A DNA stretch of 59,253 nucleotides from a virus. Position numbers and translations under genes: made by a program. Where the stretch lies: the IMG/VR virus record IMGVR_UViG_3300025889_000131, positions 1 to 59,253 of that record. The stretch is one strand, 5' to 3'. The notes below the pieces were generated by a model, which saw only the letters and a program-made list of their open reading frames with translations, was not told where the DNA came from and searched no databases. Every line of letters begins with the position of its first letter. Within the stretch, counting starts at the first letter, position 1. Shown here in pieces: positions 40,401 through 49,960 of the stretch.

Positions 40401-43400
40401 GTCTGGGTCAAGAGTCATTGTTCCGCGGAAGTTATAAAACAATCCAGCAAGATTACGAGTATGTGTAGAATACGGATTCTTGAATGTTTGATCGTGTTCA
40501 TACTTAAGTGTAACCAATTTTCCAACAGGAGGATTTGCAACAGTTTGAATTTTAGAGATACTCCCTGAGGTACCTCCAGTTACTGTTTCTCCTGCAGTAA
40601 ATGATCCAGAAGTAATAGTTTCAATATAGAGCTTATTGTCTACTTGATAAACAAGTGTTCCTGTGGCTCCGCCAGCGCCAGTAATTGTTTCACCTGCAGT
40701 GAATGTATTACCTGTAAGATTAGTATTACTCAGTGTTGAATTGATATAAAGTGTTAGCTTAGAATCGCGTGGCTTATTGAGAACATTAGTGCTATTCGCA
40801 GAATGATAGTTCATTTCTACATGGTCAACCTTAACTGGTGGACGCATTTCATTCTTTGTTCTATCAATTGAGATAGAATAATCATCATCGGCTGGATCAC
40901 CAACTCCATGACCGGTAAATCCATCTACAATAATTCCGTTCTTGAAACGATCAATACCAGAAGAGTCTGCAATAAATCGACCAGCAGTTTCTCTTTCAAG
41001 CTGATTTAGAGCAACATAGTATTCAAGGCGACTGATACGTTCATCAAGAGCACCAATGTCTTTCATTTTATATCCGCGTTGTGATGTAGGAGTCATCTTG
41101 ACAGCAAGATCACGACGCTTGTTTGGAGTCAGTTTGTTTGCTTCACTTAGAGGAATTGAAGGATACGGAGGAATATGCAGAGTTGCCAAAATCATAGCAT
41201 CTGCTGGACTACGAGGAGGCTGAGGAGCCTCAGAAGGAACACCGCGAACCGTACGGAATGATCCCTTTGAGTCGATCACAAGAAGATCTATACGACCAAG
41301 ATAATTCTGGTAATCAAACAAGAAATTAGCATTCGGAGGTGAATAGTGCAATCCGCTTGCAATAGTCGAAATTGTAGTATTTGTCGGAGGATTGGTTGTG
41401 ATATTTGTCAGTGATGTAACATTATTTGCTGTATCACTAATACGTGGACGAATGTCAATACAATCTCTCAGATCAAGTACTTTACCGTCTGTTGGAGAAA
41501 TAAACAGAGGAATTTCTTCTGTTTTGATTGAAGTATTACTTGGATTGCTATCATTGATAGGATAACTGTCAACACTGAAGTAACCAATACCAGATGATGT
41601 ATCATGTTCGAAGAAATCATACTTAACAAGCAGATAATCTGATGTTGTCAGAGTCAATGGCTTGAAAGGATTGCGCTTAAGTTTACCATGATTGTAAAGA
41701 TTGTCTCTTTGTCCGTTATCAAGAACAAAGTTTTCTGTCACATCTACTCCATCCGTAAGAGCAGAGAATGCAGATCCTTTACGACGAACCTGTGTAATCT
41801 TATGAATGTCGGATACACCGAGATTCCATGGACCAAGAATTCCTCCATTAGCAGAGGAAAGATTCAGTTGTACGTAACGATTCTTTCGAATTGTTTTGTC
41901 AATCTGTGCTCCGTCAACTCTTTTCTGCTTAGAAATTACAGTTGCCGAAACAGATCCAGTTGTGTTGAAACCTTCTTTGAGATCAAAACGAACAGACGTT
42001 GATGATGATGAACCTACAAGACGACCAGTAGCTGTGTTAGATCCAGCAGCACCAGTACCAGTCAGATCAACAGCCTGCCCGGCGAAGATAACTTTGTGAT
42101 GATTTTGTGATCCACCGGTTGACCAGTTCTTCGTATTAGAAATGATTAGATTTGTGTCATTCTGAATGGTAAGAATGCGTTCACCTTGAGTTCCATTACC
42201 AAAATGAATGTATTCACCGACATTATATTCTGATGCAAAGTCAGTTCCTGAACCAGCTACGTTTGCACCTGTTACAGTTACTGTTCCTGTGTGATGTGCC
42301 GTAGAAGTATTTGCTGTGGTATTAAAGAATAAATGATAATTATCACGAATTTGAGAAGCTGTAAGTGTCCCGGTTCCGTGATTGATCTGTCCTGTTCCAG
42401 ATGCAGCAGAAGTAGTAATAGTAAAGACACCAGTATTCGAAATGTTTACTGACTCTCTCTTCAAGTAACGATGATCAAGATCAAGTGTTCCGCTTGCGTC
42501 TGTAAGTTGTTTGACACCCCTTGATCCAATTGGATACACACCTCTAACAAACCCAGGCTCCTGAATTGAGGCTACTCCGTTAGAGAGAACCACATCAGCA
42601 ATTGAGTTAGCAGCTGAACCTGACGTCCAGTTATCCAAGAAGACACTGCGTACATTAGCAAAATTAGCTGATGACATCTGAATATCATAGAGATATAGAT
42701 TATATAGTGCGTTGTTACTTCCAGGTGTTCCTGATACATACTCGAGAGCACGGGCACGCGCAGTACCAATCTCTGAACCAACCGCAACACCCGTCTTATT
42801 ATTTCCACCAATACCACCTGTATGTACATAAGTATTGGCAGCACTGTTTCTGAGACTGATTACACTGTGCTTATTAAAGTCCCATGAGCCAGCAACACCA
42901 TAAACCTGTACATAATTTCCGTAATTGGTAGAAACTGTTGCATCATTATATGTCTTTGTGTCAATTCCTTTCGGTGTTTCTACGTATGTAGTTCCAGATG
43001 TTTTATGATCGTATCCGCGAACATAAGCTTTACCACTTTCAACACCAAGCATGAGAAGGTTGTTATTCCCGCGAGATGATGATGAAAGAATACCATTGTT
43101 ATTACCGGTCTTTAGATGTTCATGAACTCTAACACCCATACCTTCTGTTACGTAATCACCTTCATTATCGAAGGCTCTGCGTGCTACATAGTCACGAAGT
43201 TTGTTATACGTAGATGCATCACGCTTAAGCTCCATAGCTCCATTTTTGATTTGGAGAAGTTCTACAAAGTTACTGTTTGCTCCAAATGAAGATGTCGTTG
43301 ATCTCGTTGTAAGAATCGGATCAAGTTTAAGTCTATCTGCCCCAACAGCACTGTAATTCTTAGCTCCACTTGCAGGATCAAGTAATGATAAATCCTGTGA

Positions 43401-44093
43401 AGAAGTGACAACATTCTCCGCAATATCAAATCCTACGCGAACTGTTGGGAATCGTGAACGTTTACCGACAATAACGCTCTGCTCAGGAACTCTAATAAAG
43501 TGATCCTTCGCAAAAATAATACCTTCACGAACTGTCATGCGCGCTGAATAACCAGTAGCATTAGCCTGAGAAACAACATTTGCAGAAAGTCCGCTGTTAG
43601 CTACTAGCTGTTCTCCTGCAGACGATGCATCTCCAACAAAGATCTTCTGAATATTGTTTGAACTTGAGCTCGTGTATTTAACGAACAGTGTTTTAGTATC
43701 CAAACCGTCTGCTTCTGACCCGTCTTCAGATCCAACAACATATGCTGTAATTCCAGATGTCTGTCCTGTAATTGATGTTCCCACAAGAGCAGCTGCATTT
43801 ACAGTCGATCCAGTATTAGCACTATCGCGAATACGAACAAAACCAACCTGCTGATCATAAAGAATTTCACAGCCTTTAACAACCGCTCCTTCTTTAAGAA
43901 TATGCTCTCCAAATCGATCAATTTGATTTTGAAGAAGTGTTTGAAGCTGAGTTAATTCTCTGCCTTGAACAGCACGTCCTGGACGAAACAGAAATCTATG
44001 AAAATTCTTTGTTTCATCAAAGTCATCATAATAAGGATCAACATTGAAATCTGTTGATAGTGTGTTTGTATTAGATACTGAAACGTCTGCCAT
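37467..44093 (-). CDS. Giant 2208-residue baseplate/fibre-base structural protein (DUF4815-type N terminus)
   Basis: The largest gene in the window. Its N terminus (NVDPYYDDFDETKNFHRFLF, then RPGRAVQGRELTQLQTLLQNQIDRFGEHI) matches the DUF4815 domain typical of large baseplate-associated proteins in marine T4-like phages. The body is beta-rich with many N, T and S residues and several small modules of the type FTAGETITGAGGATG and FTAGETVTGGTSG. A C-terminal region (WNGQFTGVINPTGLFDTQ, then ACAEDPLAQTFTLAD) resembles phage baseplate sugar/fibre-binding segments. It lies between gp8 and the fibre genes, so it probably links wedges to the fibres, the place occupied by gp9-gp12 in T4. Confidence 0.85.
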   Translation of the reverse strand: MADVSVSNTNTLSTDFNVDPYYDDFDETKNFHRFLFRPGRAVQGRELTQLQTLLQNQIDRFGEHILKEGAVVKGCEILYDQQVGFVRIRDSANTGSTVNAAALVGTSITGQTSGITAYVVGSEDGSEADGLDTKTLFVKYTSSSSNNIQKIFVGDASSAGEQLVANSGLSANVVSQANATGYSARMTVREGIIFAKDHFIRVPEQSVIVGKRSRFPTVRVGFDIAENVVTSSQDLSLLDPASGAKNYSAVGADRLKLDPILTTRSTTSSFGANSNFVELLQIKNGAMELKRDASTYNKLRDYVARRAFDNEGDYVTEGMGVRVHEHLKTGNNNGILSSSSRGNNNLLMLGVESGKAYVRGYDHKTSGTTYVETPKGIDTKTYNDATVSTNYGNYVQVYGVAGSWDFNKHSVISLRNSAANTYVHTGGIGGNNKTGVAVGSEIGTARARALEYVSGTPGSNNALYNLYLYDIQMSSANFANVRSVFLDNWTSGSAANSIADVVLSNGVASIQEPGFVRGVYPIGSRGVKQLTDASGTLDLDHRYLKRESVNISNTGVFTITTSAASGTGQINHGTGTLTASQIRDNYHLFFNTTANTSTAHHTGTVTVTGANVAGSGTDFASEYNVGEYIHFGNGTQGERILTIQNDTNLIISNTKNWSTGGSQNHHKVIFAGQAVDLTGTGAAGSNTATGRLVGSSSSTSVRFDLKEGFNTTGSVSATVISKQKRVDGAQIDKTIRKNRYVQLNLSSANGGILGPWNLGVSDIHKITQVRRKGSAFSALTDGVDVTENFVLDNGQRDNLYNHGKLKRNPFKPLTLTTSDYLLVKYDFFEHDTSSGIGYFSVDSYPINDSNPSNTSIKTEEIPLFISPTDGKVLDLRDCIDIRPRISDTANNVTSLTNITTNPPTNTTISTIASGLHYSPPNANFLFDYQNYLGRIDLLVIDSKGSFRTVRGVPSEAPQPPRSPADAMILATLHIPPYPSIPLSEANKLTPNKRRDLAVKMTPTSQRGYKMKDIGALDERISRLEYYVALNQLERETAGRFIADSSGIDRFKNGIIVDGFTGHGVGDPADDDYSISIDRTKNEMRPPVKVDHVEMNYHSANSTNVLNKPRDSKLTLYINSTLSNTNLTGNTFTAGETITGAGGATGTLVYQVDNKLYIETITSGSFTAGETVTGGTSGSISKIQTVANPPVGKLVTLKYEHDQTFKNPYSTHTRNLAGLFYNFRGTMTLDPDNDTWESVIQLPDVNQNFDNNNDNYFEEKVITTEWGDWEVDDSSRNEYYTDPTVSKEVVINGAGREFLHDVERSIAVTDYRFQRSGVQIKRLPDTIKTTRNTNVVGVSVSKYMRSRIVKFNAIGMKPNTKLYAYFDNRYVSSYVTPTNSSYANTANEGGSLTSDANGNVYGLFRIPNDASLKFTTGTKVFRITDSPKNIPRLNETTTSADAFFTSSGTTKSVQDTIVTTRIPEIRNEAVSEYSGWKQDRHDVVNVLPGGEAYEASPQPGTANTAAVGSGSAQPPITTNPNAPVPIQYSVDAPELGESGLLWNGQFTGVINPTGLFDTQAALNAYSASLSVSGGACAEDPLAQTFTLADVGLSGASSSGAFLTKIDLYFQSKDANYPVSVEIREVDKTSNAITSKIVPFSQVTVNSADVNLSDDGSKPTPFTFSTPIYLVGSREYALVVRPAANNPNYNIWCSRLGEVDTVTGNRVSKQPAIGMLHASSNDRQYTAIQEEDLKFTVYLAKFTTNATGTAVLKKANVDFFTVDNVSNGVPSSTSQDYFTKFGEVIHGPQRITLTTSVSGTPPIANGAGQEFVVGGTSGAIGTVSRIGPDSNTGINASANDIVVTKITTGTDFQIGETLTFKFSDTSVATGQTAVIHAKNYATGKLYYYDSTNYSNSYLYVSNTTGVYETPSGVTTNASAQFVANTTLTSRVNGYTANVVSRDVLNQDSFMLWSDYLDLNDTRILSSSKFASATNAFEVDSTDFTVGETTVNQSRRFILSKSSERDQSLPPTGEAIINMFSRNDRVSPAIDIDRTYLVNIENMINADSSNEDSEWVNGPAANTTGGNAKSRYITKTVVLEDGQDAEDLLIYLDGYTPNDSQIKAYYKILNREDDDALEDRGWVPMTDATSNLVVSSTENRNDFTERKYTVPNWSDTYKSGANTTTGIIQYTNNSRVAFSRYKYLKVKLVLLSSTTVNPPRVRNFRAIALQK

Positions 44094-44102
44094 GGATTAC
44101 CT

Positions 44103-45641
44103 TTAGAATGTAAAGACGAGTTTGAAGTTTTCATCTTGATCACGCGCGCGTGAAATAGCTTGTCTATTTTCTATATATATGACTTCACCTGAGTATGGTT
44201 TAAGATCAGCGGCAGTAATACTGTCAATAATGCCGTTAGCTCCTGAACTTGTAACTGTTTCACCTGTGGAAAAAGCAATATTAGAAGAGACAAGTACTAC
44301 ATGCAAATTGCCTGCAGTATTCGATGAATTTGTATTTGAAAAACGAACAATTCGACCAGTAGCCCCTGAAGTTTCTCCAGTAACAACACTATCAAGTACA
44401 AATGAACCACTTGAACTTACAGAGCTAAGATTGAGTTTTGTTGTTTGTGATACAGTTGTTGTAGTACAAAGAGATCCGTTTGCCCATTTCGGGTTAAGAA
44501 TCAATCCAAATCGACGATAGTCATTGACGATTGGAAGTGTATTTGCTTCATCTCTTTCAAGCGTAACATTAAACATGAGATTCTTGCCGTTAAGCTCTTG
44601 TACTGGATTAGAACCATGTCCTCCGTTTTGGGGAATGTATGCTGTGGCAACTGCACCGGATCCACTATTAGCTGTAATTACAACATTAGCTGTTGAATAA
44701 TCAGATCCTTCGTTGATAATATTCACATATGAAATTGCTCCAGCAACCACGTTTGAATATGCTGTTGCTCCTGTTCCGTCTCCATAAATTGTTACCTTTG
44801 GAGAAATAAGATATGCAGAAGACGTATTTGGAAGTGATGTGAATGCAGCATTAACAGTTGCTGTTCGTGTGGATCCAACATAGTTAATAATTTCTCTTTG
44901 CTGACCAGATCCAGCACTACCTGTGATACGAAGAACACTTCCGTTGTAAATATCATCTGTACCAGACGCATTTGATCTAAGTACAAGAGTGGTTGAATTT
45001 GAAACCGCATTGAAACCAAGAGTATTGGACGTAAACACATATCCAGATCCTCCGGTCGTCACATCGATAACTTGAATAGATCCATTAACTGCGGCCTGCT
45101 GTACATCCCATTGAAGAGAACTATCATCTGCTGTAAGTGTTTTTACTGGGATATAATTCGTAGAAACAAAATCTGTAATGTCATCAGAAGAAAGTGAATA
45201 CATGAATTTCCATTTGTATCCATCGGCAGTTGTGAGAACAGATGTACTTGTTCCTGTTGGTTCTACTGTTGAATTCGCTCCACTATTATTGAATAAACAC
45301 TTATAAACATTGTTTGCACTTGAAAGAACGAAGTATTGAGAAGAAAAAATGTTTGTATCTGTGTGATCATATTCGGTAAAAAGAGTATTATTTGACCAGT
45401 TGTATCTATTTGTTGCTAAAGAAATACCACCAGGAATAATTCTCTTAAGACCGAACATATCTCTCCAAACATCATAGTCAACATTGCCGACGTAATTTGA
45501 TTGTGCTGGAACTGACTGTTCGTTTGCCCAAGGCTCAATTCTTCCAATGAAGAGATATAGATAATCATCTTCACTATCAAGTGCTGCTTTAAACTTTTTA
45601 GCAGTTTCGATGCTGAAATTGTATGTTACGATTCCTGACAT
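44103..45641 (-). CDS. 8: Baseplate wedge protein gp8
   Basis: A 512-residue protein, longer than T4 gp8 (334). The conserved part is N-terminal: LYLFIGRIEPWANE, YDVWRDMFGLKRIIPGGISL, NVYKCLFNNSGANSTVEPTG and the TADGYKWKFMYSLSS block, all typical gp8 wedge features. The C-terminal half carries GRIVRFSN / FSTGETVTSSGANG beta modules like those in the giant baseplate protein. It has its own exact late box at 45664-45671, so it heads the transcript for the giant protein and fibres. Confidence 0.9.
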   Translation of the reverse strand: MSGIVTYNFSIETAKKFKAALDSEDDYLYLFIGRIEPWANEQSVPAQSNYVGNVDYDVWRDMFGLKRIIPGGISLATNRYNWSNNTLFTEYDHTDTNIFSSQYFVLSSANNVYKCLFNNSGANSTVEPTGTSTSVLTTADGYKWKFMYSLSSDDITDFVSTNYIPVKTLTADDSSLQWDVQQAAVNGSIQVIDVTTGGSGYVFTSNTLGFNAVSNSTTLVLRSNASGTDDIYNGSVLRITGSAGSGQQREIINYVGSTRTATVNAAFTSLPNTSSAYLISPKVTIYGDGTGATAYSNVVAGAISYVNIINEGSDYSTANVVITANSGSGAVATAYIPQNGGHGSNPVQELNGKNLMFNVTLERDEANTLPIVNDYRRFGLILNPKWANGSLCTTTTVSQTTKLNLSSVSSSGSFVLDSVVTGETSGATGRIVRFSNTNSSNTAGNLHVVLVSSNIAFSTGETVTSSGANGIIDSITAADLKPYSGEVIYIENRQAISRARDQDENFKLVFTF

Positions 45642-45663
45642 TTTCTCTCTTTCGGCTACAAAT

Positions 45664-45671
45664 TATTTATA
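45664..45671 (-). promoter_or_regulatory. Late promoter box for gp8 and downstream fibre genes
   Basis: Exact TATAAATA on the minus strand, 22 bases before the gp8 ATG at 45641 and just upstream of the gp7-like stop region. Confidence 0.78.
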
Positions 45672-45673
45672 AG

Positions 45674-47668
45674 CTAATTATAGATGATATCGATTAAAGA
45701 ATAATATTGTCCGTTAGAAACATAAGAAGTTTCACTATTTCCGGCATATGAAGGATCAATTCTCATTGACTCTGCTCCGTAAACAGTAATGGCTCTAACG
45801 TCAGTATTTCCAAGTGGTGTTGGAGCAGAAATAGCATTATCCGTTTGAATAAGGATAGAAGTATTTCCTGGAACAATTGCGCTTGAATTGTTGAAGAAAG
45901 TATTGTTTCCGTATAGCAAACTATCCGTTCCAACATAAAGCATTGGTGTATTTGAGAAACGGTTTAGCATATATGGATCTGTCTCCCAGAAACTCAATGA
46001 TGTAGTATTTGCAACAAAGACTCCACCAACTCCAAGTACCCACGCTGTATTTGGTTGTTCAATTGTTTCTCCAACGGTCACAGAAGAAGCTGTTGACTCA
46101 GAAGTAATAAGTTTAGTGCCAAACCTTTTGAAACCAGCTGGATGAAGTAGATCGTTCACGGCCTGTCTATACTCTCGTGTATTCATAGTACTTTTAATAA
46201 CATAAGAGTAATCTTGATAGTAATCATTATCTTGTAACTTCATATTACTTGACAAGAATCCACGAGTATCAGTATATCCGCCTTCTCCAATAATAAATCC
46301 AGAAGTAACTGTCGTTCCAATAGCATTTACTGTTCTAAGTGTATTATTTACTGTATTTGCTCTACTTGAATCGTTTGCCGCTGATTGGTTGTAAATTTGT
46401 GCTGATCTATCACGAGTATAAAGAGACCCCTGTTCGTTTATAGCAATTGTACTAATGGATCCGGGAGCATGTGCCACAGAAATAACAGCGTTATTTCCAA
46501 GTCCGTTTAGTTGTAATTCAGCTACATTCTCCTGAGTAACAATAACAGATGGAAGTATAGAGTATCCAGTCCCAAAATTGGTAATGTAAATTCCAGTAAT
46601 TGCACCAACACTTATATTACTAAATACAAGAGAAGATTGAAGAGTACTATTGACATTTGCTGTTTGTAAATTTGCACTTCCGTTAACAGTATTGCCACCA
46701 GCACCACCAAATGCTGTATTACTATTGATGTTTAGTGGAACATGAGAAAAGTTATTGATAGTATCTGTGTTGATCGATACAACACCAGAATTAGATACAC
46801 TTGAAATATAGAAGCTTGCACCAGTACCAGAACCACCGGCAATAGTGATTGATGCATTTGTAGTATATCCATTTCCTCCATCTTCAATAGCAAAAACTAC
46901 TGCTTCTGTATCAGATGTTGTGAGAACATATCCGTTAGCACCGGAACCAGTGCCATGATCTGAGAATGTAATATGATCTCCAACTCTATGATAAGCTCCA
47001 CCAAAAGTAATATCAAGATTAGCAAGAGGACCAGTTCCGGTATAGATTGTTCCAGAAAAATCAGAATCGGAAGTACTAATAACTTCATCATTTTTAAATG
47101 TACCATTGATACGCGACAGATTATAATTGAACACCTCAATACCAAATTCTCTCGTAGCAGAAATTGATTCTACACGCGCCTGCGCACCAGACTCTCTACC
47201 AAGTATTGTTTGTCCGCCCTGTGCATATGCATTACCAGAAGTAACATTTACACGAATATACTGATCTTTTTCCCAGACACCATCACTCACACGAAGTATA
47301 TTGTCTGCTGGATAGTAAATATCAATTTCTTCATTATACAATGCTCTAAACAGAAGCTTGTATGATTCTTTAGATCCTTTTGCTCTATAAAGATCAAGAA
47401 CATTTTTTATGAAAGTACGTTCGTTTGCACTAATTGATTTTGGAACATTGACGAGATATTCTCTTTTAAACCAATCAAGATATTCACTCGTTGTATTATC
47501 AATGTCTGTATAGTTCAAAAGATTTTTAGATCTTTCAATAACTTTACCATCTTGCTCAATAGATTCATAATAAGCTTTGACAAATTTCACAAGCAAAGGC
47601 CCTTCTTGTTTGATAAAAGAAGGGAACTGATCCTCAATAAGAACAGATATTTTTTTGTTAGTAGACAT
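45674..47668 (-). CDS. 7: Baseplate wedge protein of gp7 type
   Basis: A 664-residue protein. The N-terminal domain (FPSFIKQEGPLLVKFVKAYYE, then DIDNTTSEYLDWFKREYLVN and DLYRAKGSKESYKLLFRALY) is the conserved part of the marine T4-like protein called gp7. The middle contains repeated beta modules with GGSGTGASF and GYTTNASI patterns; near the end is REYRQAVNDLLHPAGFKRFG, also conserved. Much shorter than T4 gp7 (about 1030), as in marine relatives. It lies between gp6 and gp8, exactly as expected. Confidence 0.82.
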   Translation of the reverse strand: MSTNKKISVLIEDQFPSFIKQEGPLLVKFVKAYYESIEQDGKVIERSKNLLNYTDIDNTTSEYLDWFKREYLVNVPKSISANERTFIKNVLDLYRAKGSKESYKLLFRALYNEEIDIYYPADNILRVSDGVWEKDQYIRVNVTSGNAYAQGGQTILGRESGAQARVESISATREFGIEVFNYNLSRINGTFKNDEVISTSDSDFSGTIYTGTGPLANLDITFGGAYHRVGDHITFSDHGTGSGANGYVLTTSDTEAVVFAIEDGGNGYTTNASITIAGGSGTGASFYISSVSNSGVVSINTDTINNFSHVPLNINSNTAFGGAGGNTVNGSANLQTANVNSTLQSSLVFSNISVGAITGIYITNFGTGYSILPSVIVTQENVAELQLNGLGNNAVISVAHAPGSISTIAINEQGSLYTRDRSAQIYNQSAANDSSRANTVNNTLRTVNAIGTTVTSGFIIGEGGYTDTRGFLSSNMKLQDNDYYQDYSYVIKSTMNTREYRQAVNDLLHPAGFKRFGTKLITSESTASSVTVGETIEQPNTAWVLGVGGVFVANTTSLSFWETDPYMLNRFSNTPMLYVGTDSLLYGNNTFFNNSSAIVPGNTSILIQTDNAISAPTPLGNTDVRAITVYGAESMRIDPSYAGNSETSYVSNGQYYSLIDIIYN

Positions 47669-49539
47669 TATGCTTTATATACTGTTACACCAGTTTCGTT
47701 ACTTCCAGTCGTCAGTGTTGAACCCTGTGTAGTAACTGTTGAAACGCCAAAGTTTGTCGAAGTTCTTTCATCAATCATCGTAATTTTTGTATCACTGAAA
47801 AGAAGTAATTCGTTTGTTTCTGCTCTCACATCTTCTGTTTTTGGTGATACATAAAGACTGATAAAGGATCCAAAATATGCTGTTGGTCTGAAACTGTTGA
47901 TTTTTACGATTCCCTGAGCATAATCAATTGTGCCGATATTATCATCAAGATAAATTCTCTGAGATCCTTTAGCATAATAAATTCTAACAGTTCCTTCTCC
48001 ATCATCATCAAAAAATGCTGTTTTGCCTTCATATGTAAAGGAGCTTGAAGAAAGCGTTCCTGGAATTCCATCTTCAATATGAGCATGCCTTTGTTCAAGA
48101 GAATTATTAAAGTTCAGTGTATATGTAAATGTAGCTGACAGAATTGGAGTAAATCTTTTCTCGAGACCAATGGTTGTAATATTTCCAAGTATAGATGCAT
48201 CCGTATCATCAATTTTTCTAGTAAAACTGGAGTATCTAAATAAATTATTATCAAATGTTCCGAGTTTACTTGTTTCAAACGAAGTAATTGAGTTTTCTAC
48301 TTTTTCTCTAAGTGCACTTGCCGACAATACTGTAAGATCACTGTCATATTTAACAGTAATCGTTGGATTGATATAAAGATATGTTGCGTCCACAAATTCT
48401 GTTTCTACACCAACAATACTGTATTGTTTAAGATGATTTTTGATAACATTTTTTCTTTGATCTGATAAAAATAGAGCAGTAGATGGTTTTGCTGCTATAA
48501 AGACACGACCTGGAGTAGAGGGAATATTATTCTCTCCACCCCAAGCACGCAGGCTGCTAATTTCTGGAAAGTCTCTTTTAATAATGCGCTCATAGTCTTT
48601 TGCATTAACGGCGCGATTCTGTGTCTGATAGTTACGAGGTGCACTGAATTTAATGCTTTCAATTGTCTCTGTATTTGCACCACCTTCAGCTGCTGTTTGG
48701 ACAGTAAAGCTATAATTTGAATATCCTCCTAGTGTAGAAGGACCAGAGAATGTATTTGCACCATTAAGATCACTTCCGTGACAGACACGATATCCAATGA
48801 TAACAATGTTGCCATTATCCAATTCTTGTCCAAGAACATCATCACCGAAGATCAATTCATATTCTTCATTCTCGTTTTCTTGCAGGAAGTAAATTTTACT
48901 GTTAGCATAAACATTGCGTAAATCTGTAGCTCTCGTAAATGTTCTTGTGGTACTATTAGAAGAACTAGTTTGTACTTCTACAGTAAGAGATGTTGTATCA
49001 ACATTCTTGTTTGGAATATTAAATCTTTGATTGGTACTGTTCACGTCAACAGTATAACGATGAGTCAGCGGTTCACCTTCTACAATATTCAAGTTAGCAC
49101 TGTATGTATTACTTGAAGGAAGAATAGTATAAGATTGAGGAGTTACAAATTTATAAGTAATTCCGTCAACATCACTTGTGAATACTGTATTCTTATCAAC
49201 TGTGATAGATGCAGGAGAATCATTTGGAACTACTGTTACTTGAACAACCGCGGTAGCTCCACGAGCAGAAGTTGGTGTGTATCCAAGCGCTTTTGCTTTA
49301 CTGACAACATTATTGCGAATCTGAGCAGAGTCAAGAAAAGATTCATTGGTTGCCATATTTATATAAATGGCATTCATATAAGTATTATAAGCAAGCATAT
49401 CAATGAGGTTAGCCATAGCTGAACCTTCAAAGTCATGATCGCTGAAATCGCCGACAGAACTGATGTAGTTCTTAATGTTATTACGAATAGTCGTAAAATT
49501 AAGAGATGTTACGTTCAGAACATTATTGGAAAGAGCCAT
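47668..49539 (-). CDS. 6: Baseplate wedge protein gp6
   Basis: A 623-residue gp6 (T4: 660), the wedge protein that links wedges into the ring around the hub. The N-terminal FEGSAMANLIDMLAYNTYMN and SAQIRNNVVSKAKALGYTPTSARGA (in pieces) plus the central APRNYQTQNRAVNAKDYERI are diagnostic (J-like domain). It starts one base from the gp25 stop and its stop overlaps the gp7-like start. Confidence 0.95.
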   Translation of the reverse strand: MALSNNVLNVTSLNFTTIRNNIKNYISSVGDFSDHDFEGSAMANLIDMLAYNTYMNAIYINMATNESFLDSAQIRNNVVSKAKALGYTPTSARGATAVVQVTVVPNDSPASITVDKNTVFTSDVDGITYKFVTPQSYTILPSSNTYSANLNIVEGEPLTHRYTVDVNSTNQRFNIPNKNVDTTSLTVEVQTSSSNSTTRTFTRATDLRNVYANSKIYFLQENENEEYELIFGDDVLGQELDNGNIVIIGYRVCHGSDLNGANTFSGPSTLGGYSNYSFTVQTAAEGGANTETIESIKFSAPRNYQTQNRAVNAKDYERIIKRDFPEISSLRAWGGENNIPSTPGRVFIAAKPSTALFLSDQRKNVIKNHLKQYSIVGVETEFVDATYLYINPTITVKYDSDLTVLSASALREKVENSITSFETSKLGTFDNNLFRYSSFTRKIDDTDASILGNITTIGLEKRFTPILSATFTYTLNFNNSLEQRHAHIEDGIPGTLSSSSFTYEGKTAFFDDDGEGTVRIYYAKGSQRIYLDDNIGTIDYAQGIVKINSFRPTAYFGSFISLYVSPKTEDVRAETNELLLFSDTKITMIDERTSTNFGVSTVTTQGSTLTTGSNETGVTVYKA

Positions 49540-49934
49540 TATCGAATTCTTTCTACTGAGATAGTTGTTGTGACTGCATCTGTAAGATTGCGAATAAGAA
49601 ACGTGATTGTAACCTCAAGAGAATTAATATCTGGTGTTTCATCAACTTTCACTTCAAGAATTTCAACCCTTGGTTCATAGTTTCTAATTGCAACTCTGAT
49701 ATCTTCTTTGATCTCATAAGAAATATTTGGACCAAAGTTTTCAAATAGCTTTTGACGAATGCTACTACCCAAAAGAGGCTTGTAAAAACGTTCATATCTA
49801 TTAGTTAATACAATAGACTTAAGTGCTTGTTTGACTGCTCTTTCGTTCTTCACAATTGACAGATTCTTAGTTACAGGATGTGCTGCAAACGACAAATCTA
49901 AATCAGAGTACTGTATTGAATTGGGTACTGGCAT
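49539..49934 (-). CDS. 25: Baseplate wedge protein gp25
   Basis: A 131-residue gp25 (T4: 132), the lysozyme-like-fold protein at the sheath-baseplate interface that starts sheath assembly. Visible signatures are NERAVKQALKSIVLTNRYER, the FYKPLLGSSIRQKLFENFGP block and RNYEPRVEILEVKV. It has an exact late box at 49953-49960 and starts the gp25-gp6-gp7 group. Confidence 0.95.
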   Translation of the reverse strand: MPVPNSIQYSDLDLSFAAHPVTKNLSIVKNERAVKQALKSIVLTNRYERFYKPLLGSSIRQKLFENFGPNISYEIKEDIRVAIRNYEPRVEILEVKVDETPDINSLEVTITFLIRNLTDAVTTTISVERIR

Positions 49935-49952
49935 TCGCCCCTCTTTTCTTTA

Positions 49953-49960
49953 TATTTATA
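49953..49960 (-). promoter_or_regulatory. Late promoter box for gp25-gp6-gp7
   Basis: Exact TATAAATA on the minus strand, 18 bases before the gp25 ATG; it overlaps the stop codon region of the preceding gene. Confidence 0.75.

Noticed and set aside
49356-49363. TATAAATA on the minus strand inside gp6
   Set aside because: It lies within coding sequence near the start of gp6, with no gene start shortly downstream; in AT-rich DNA such matches are expected by chance.
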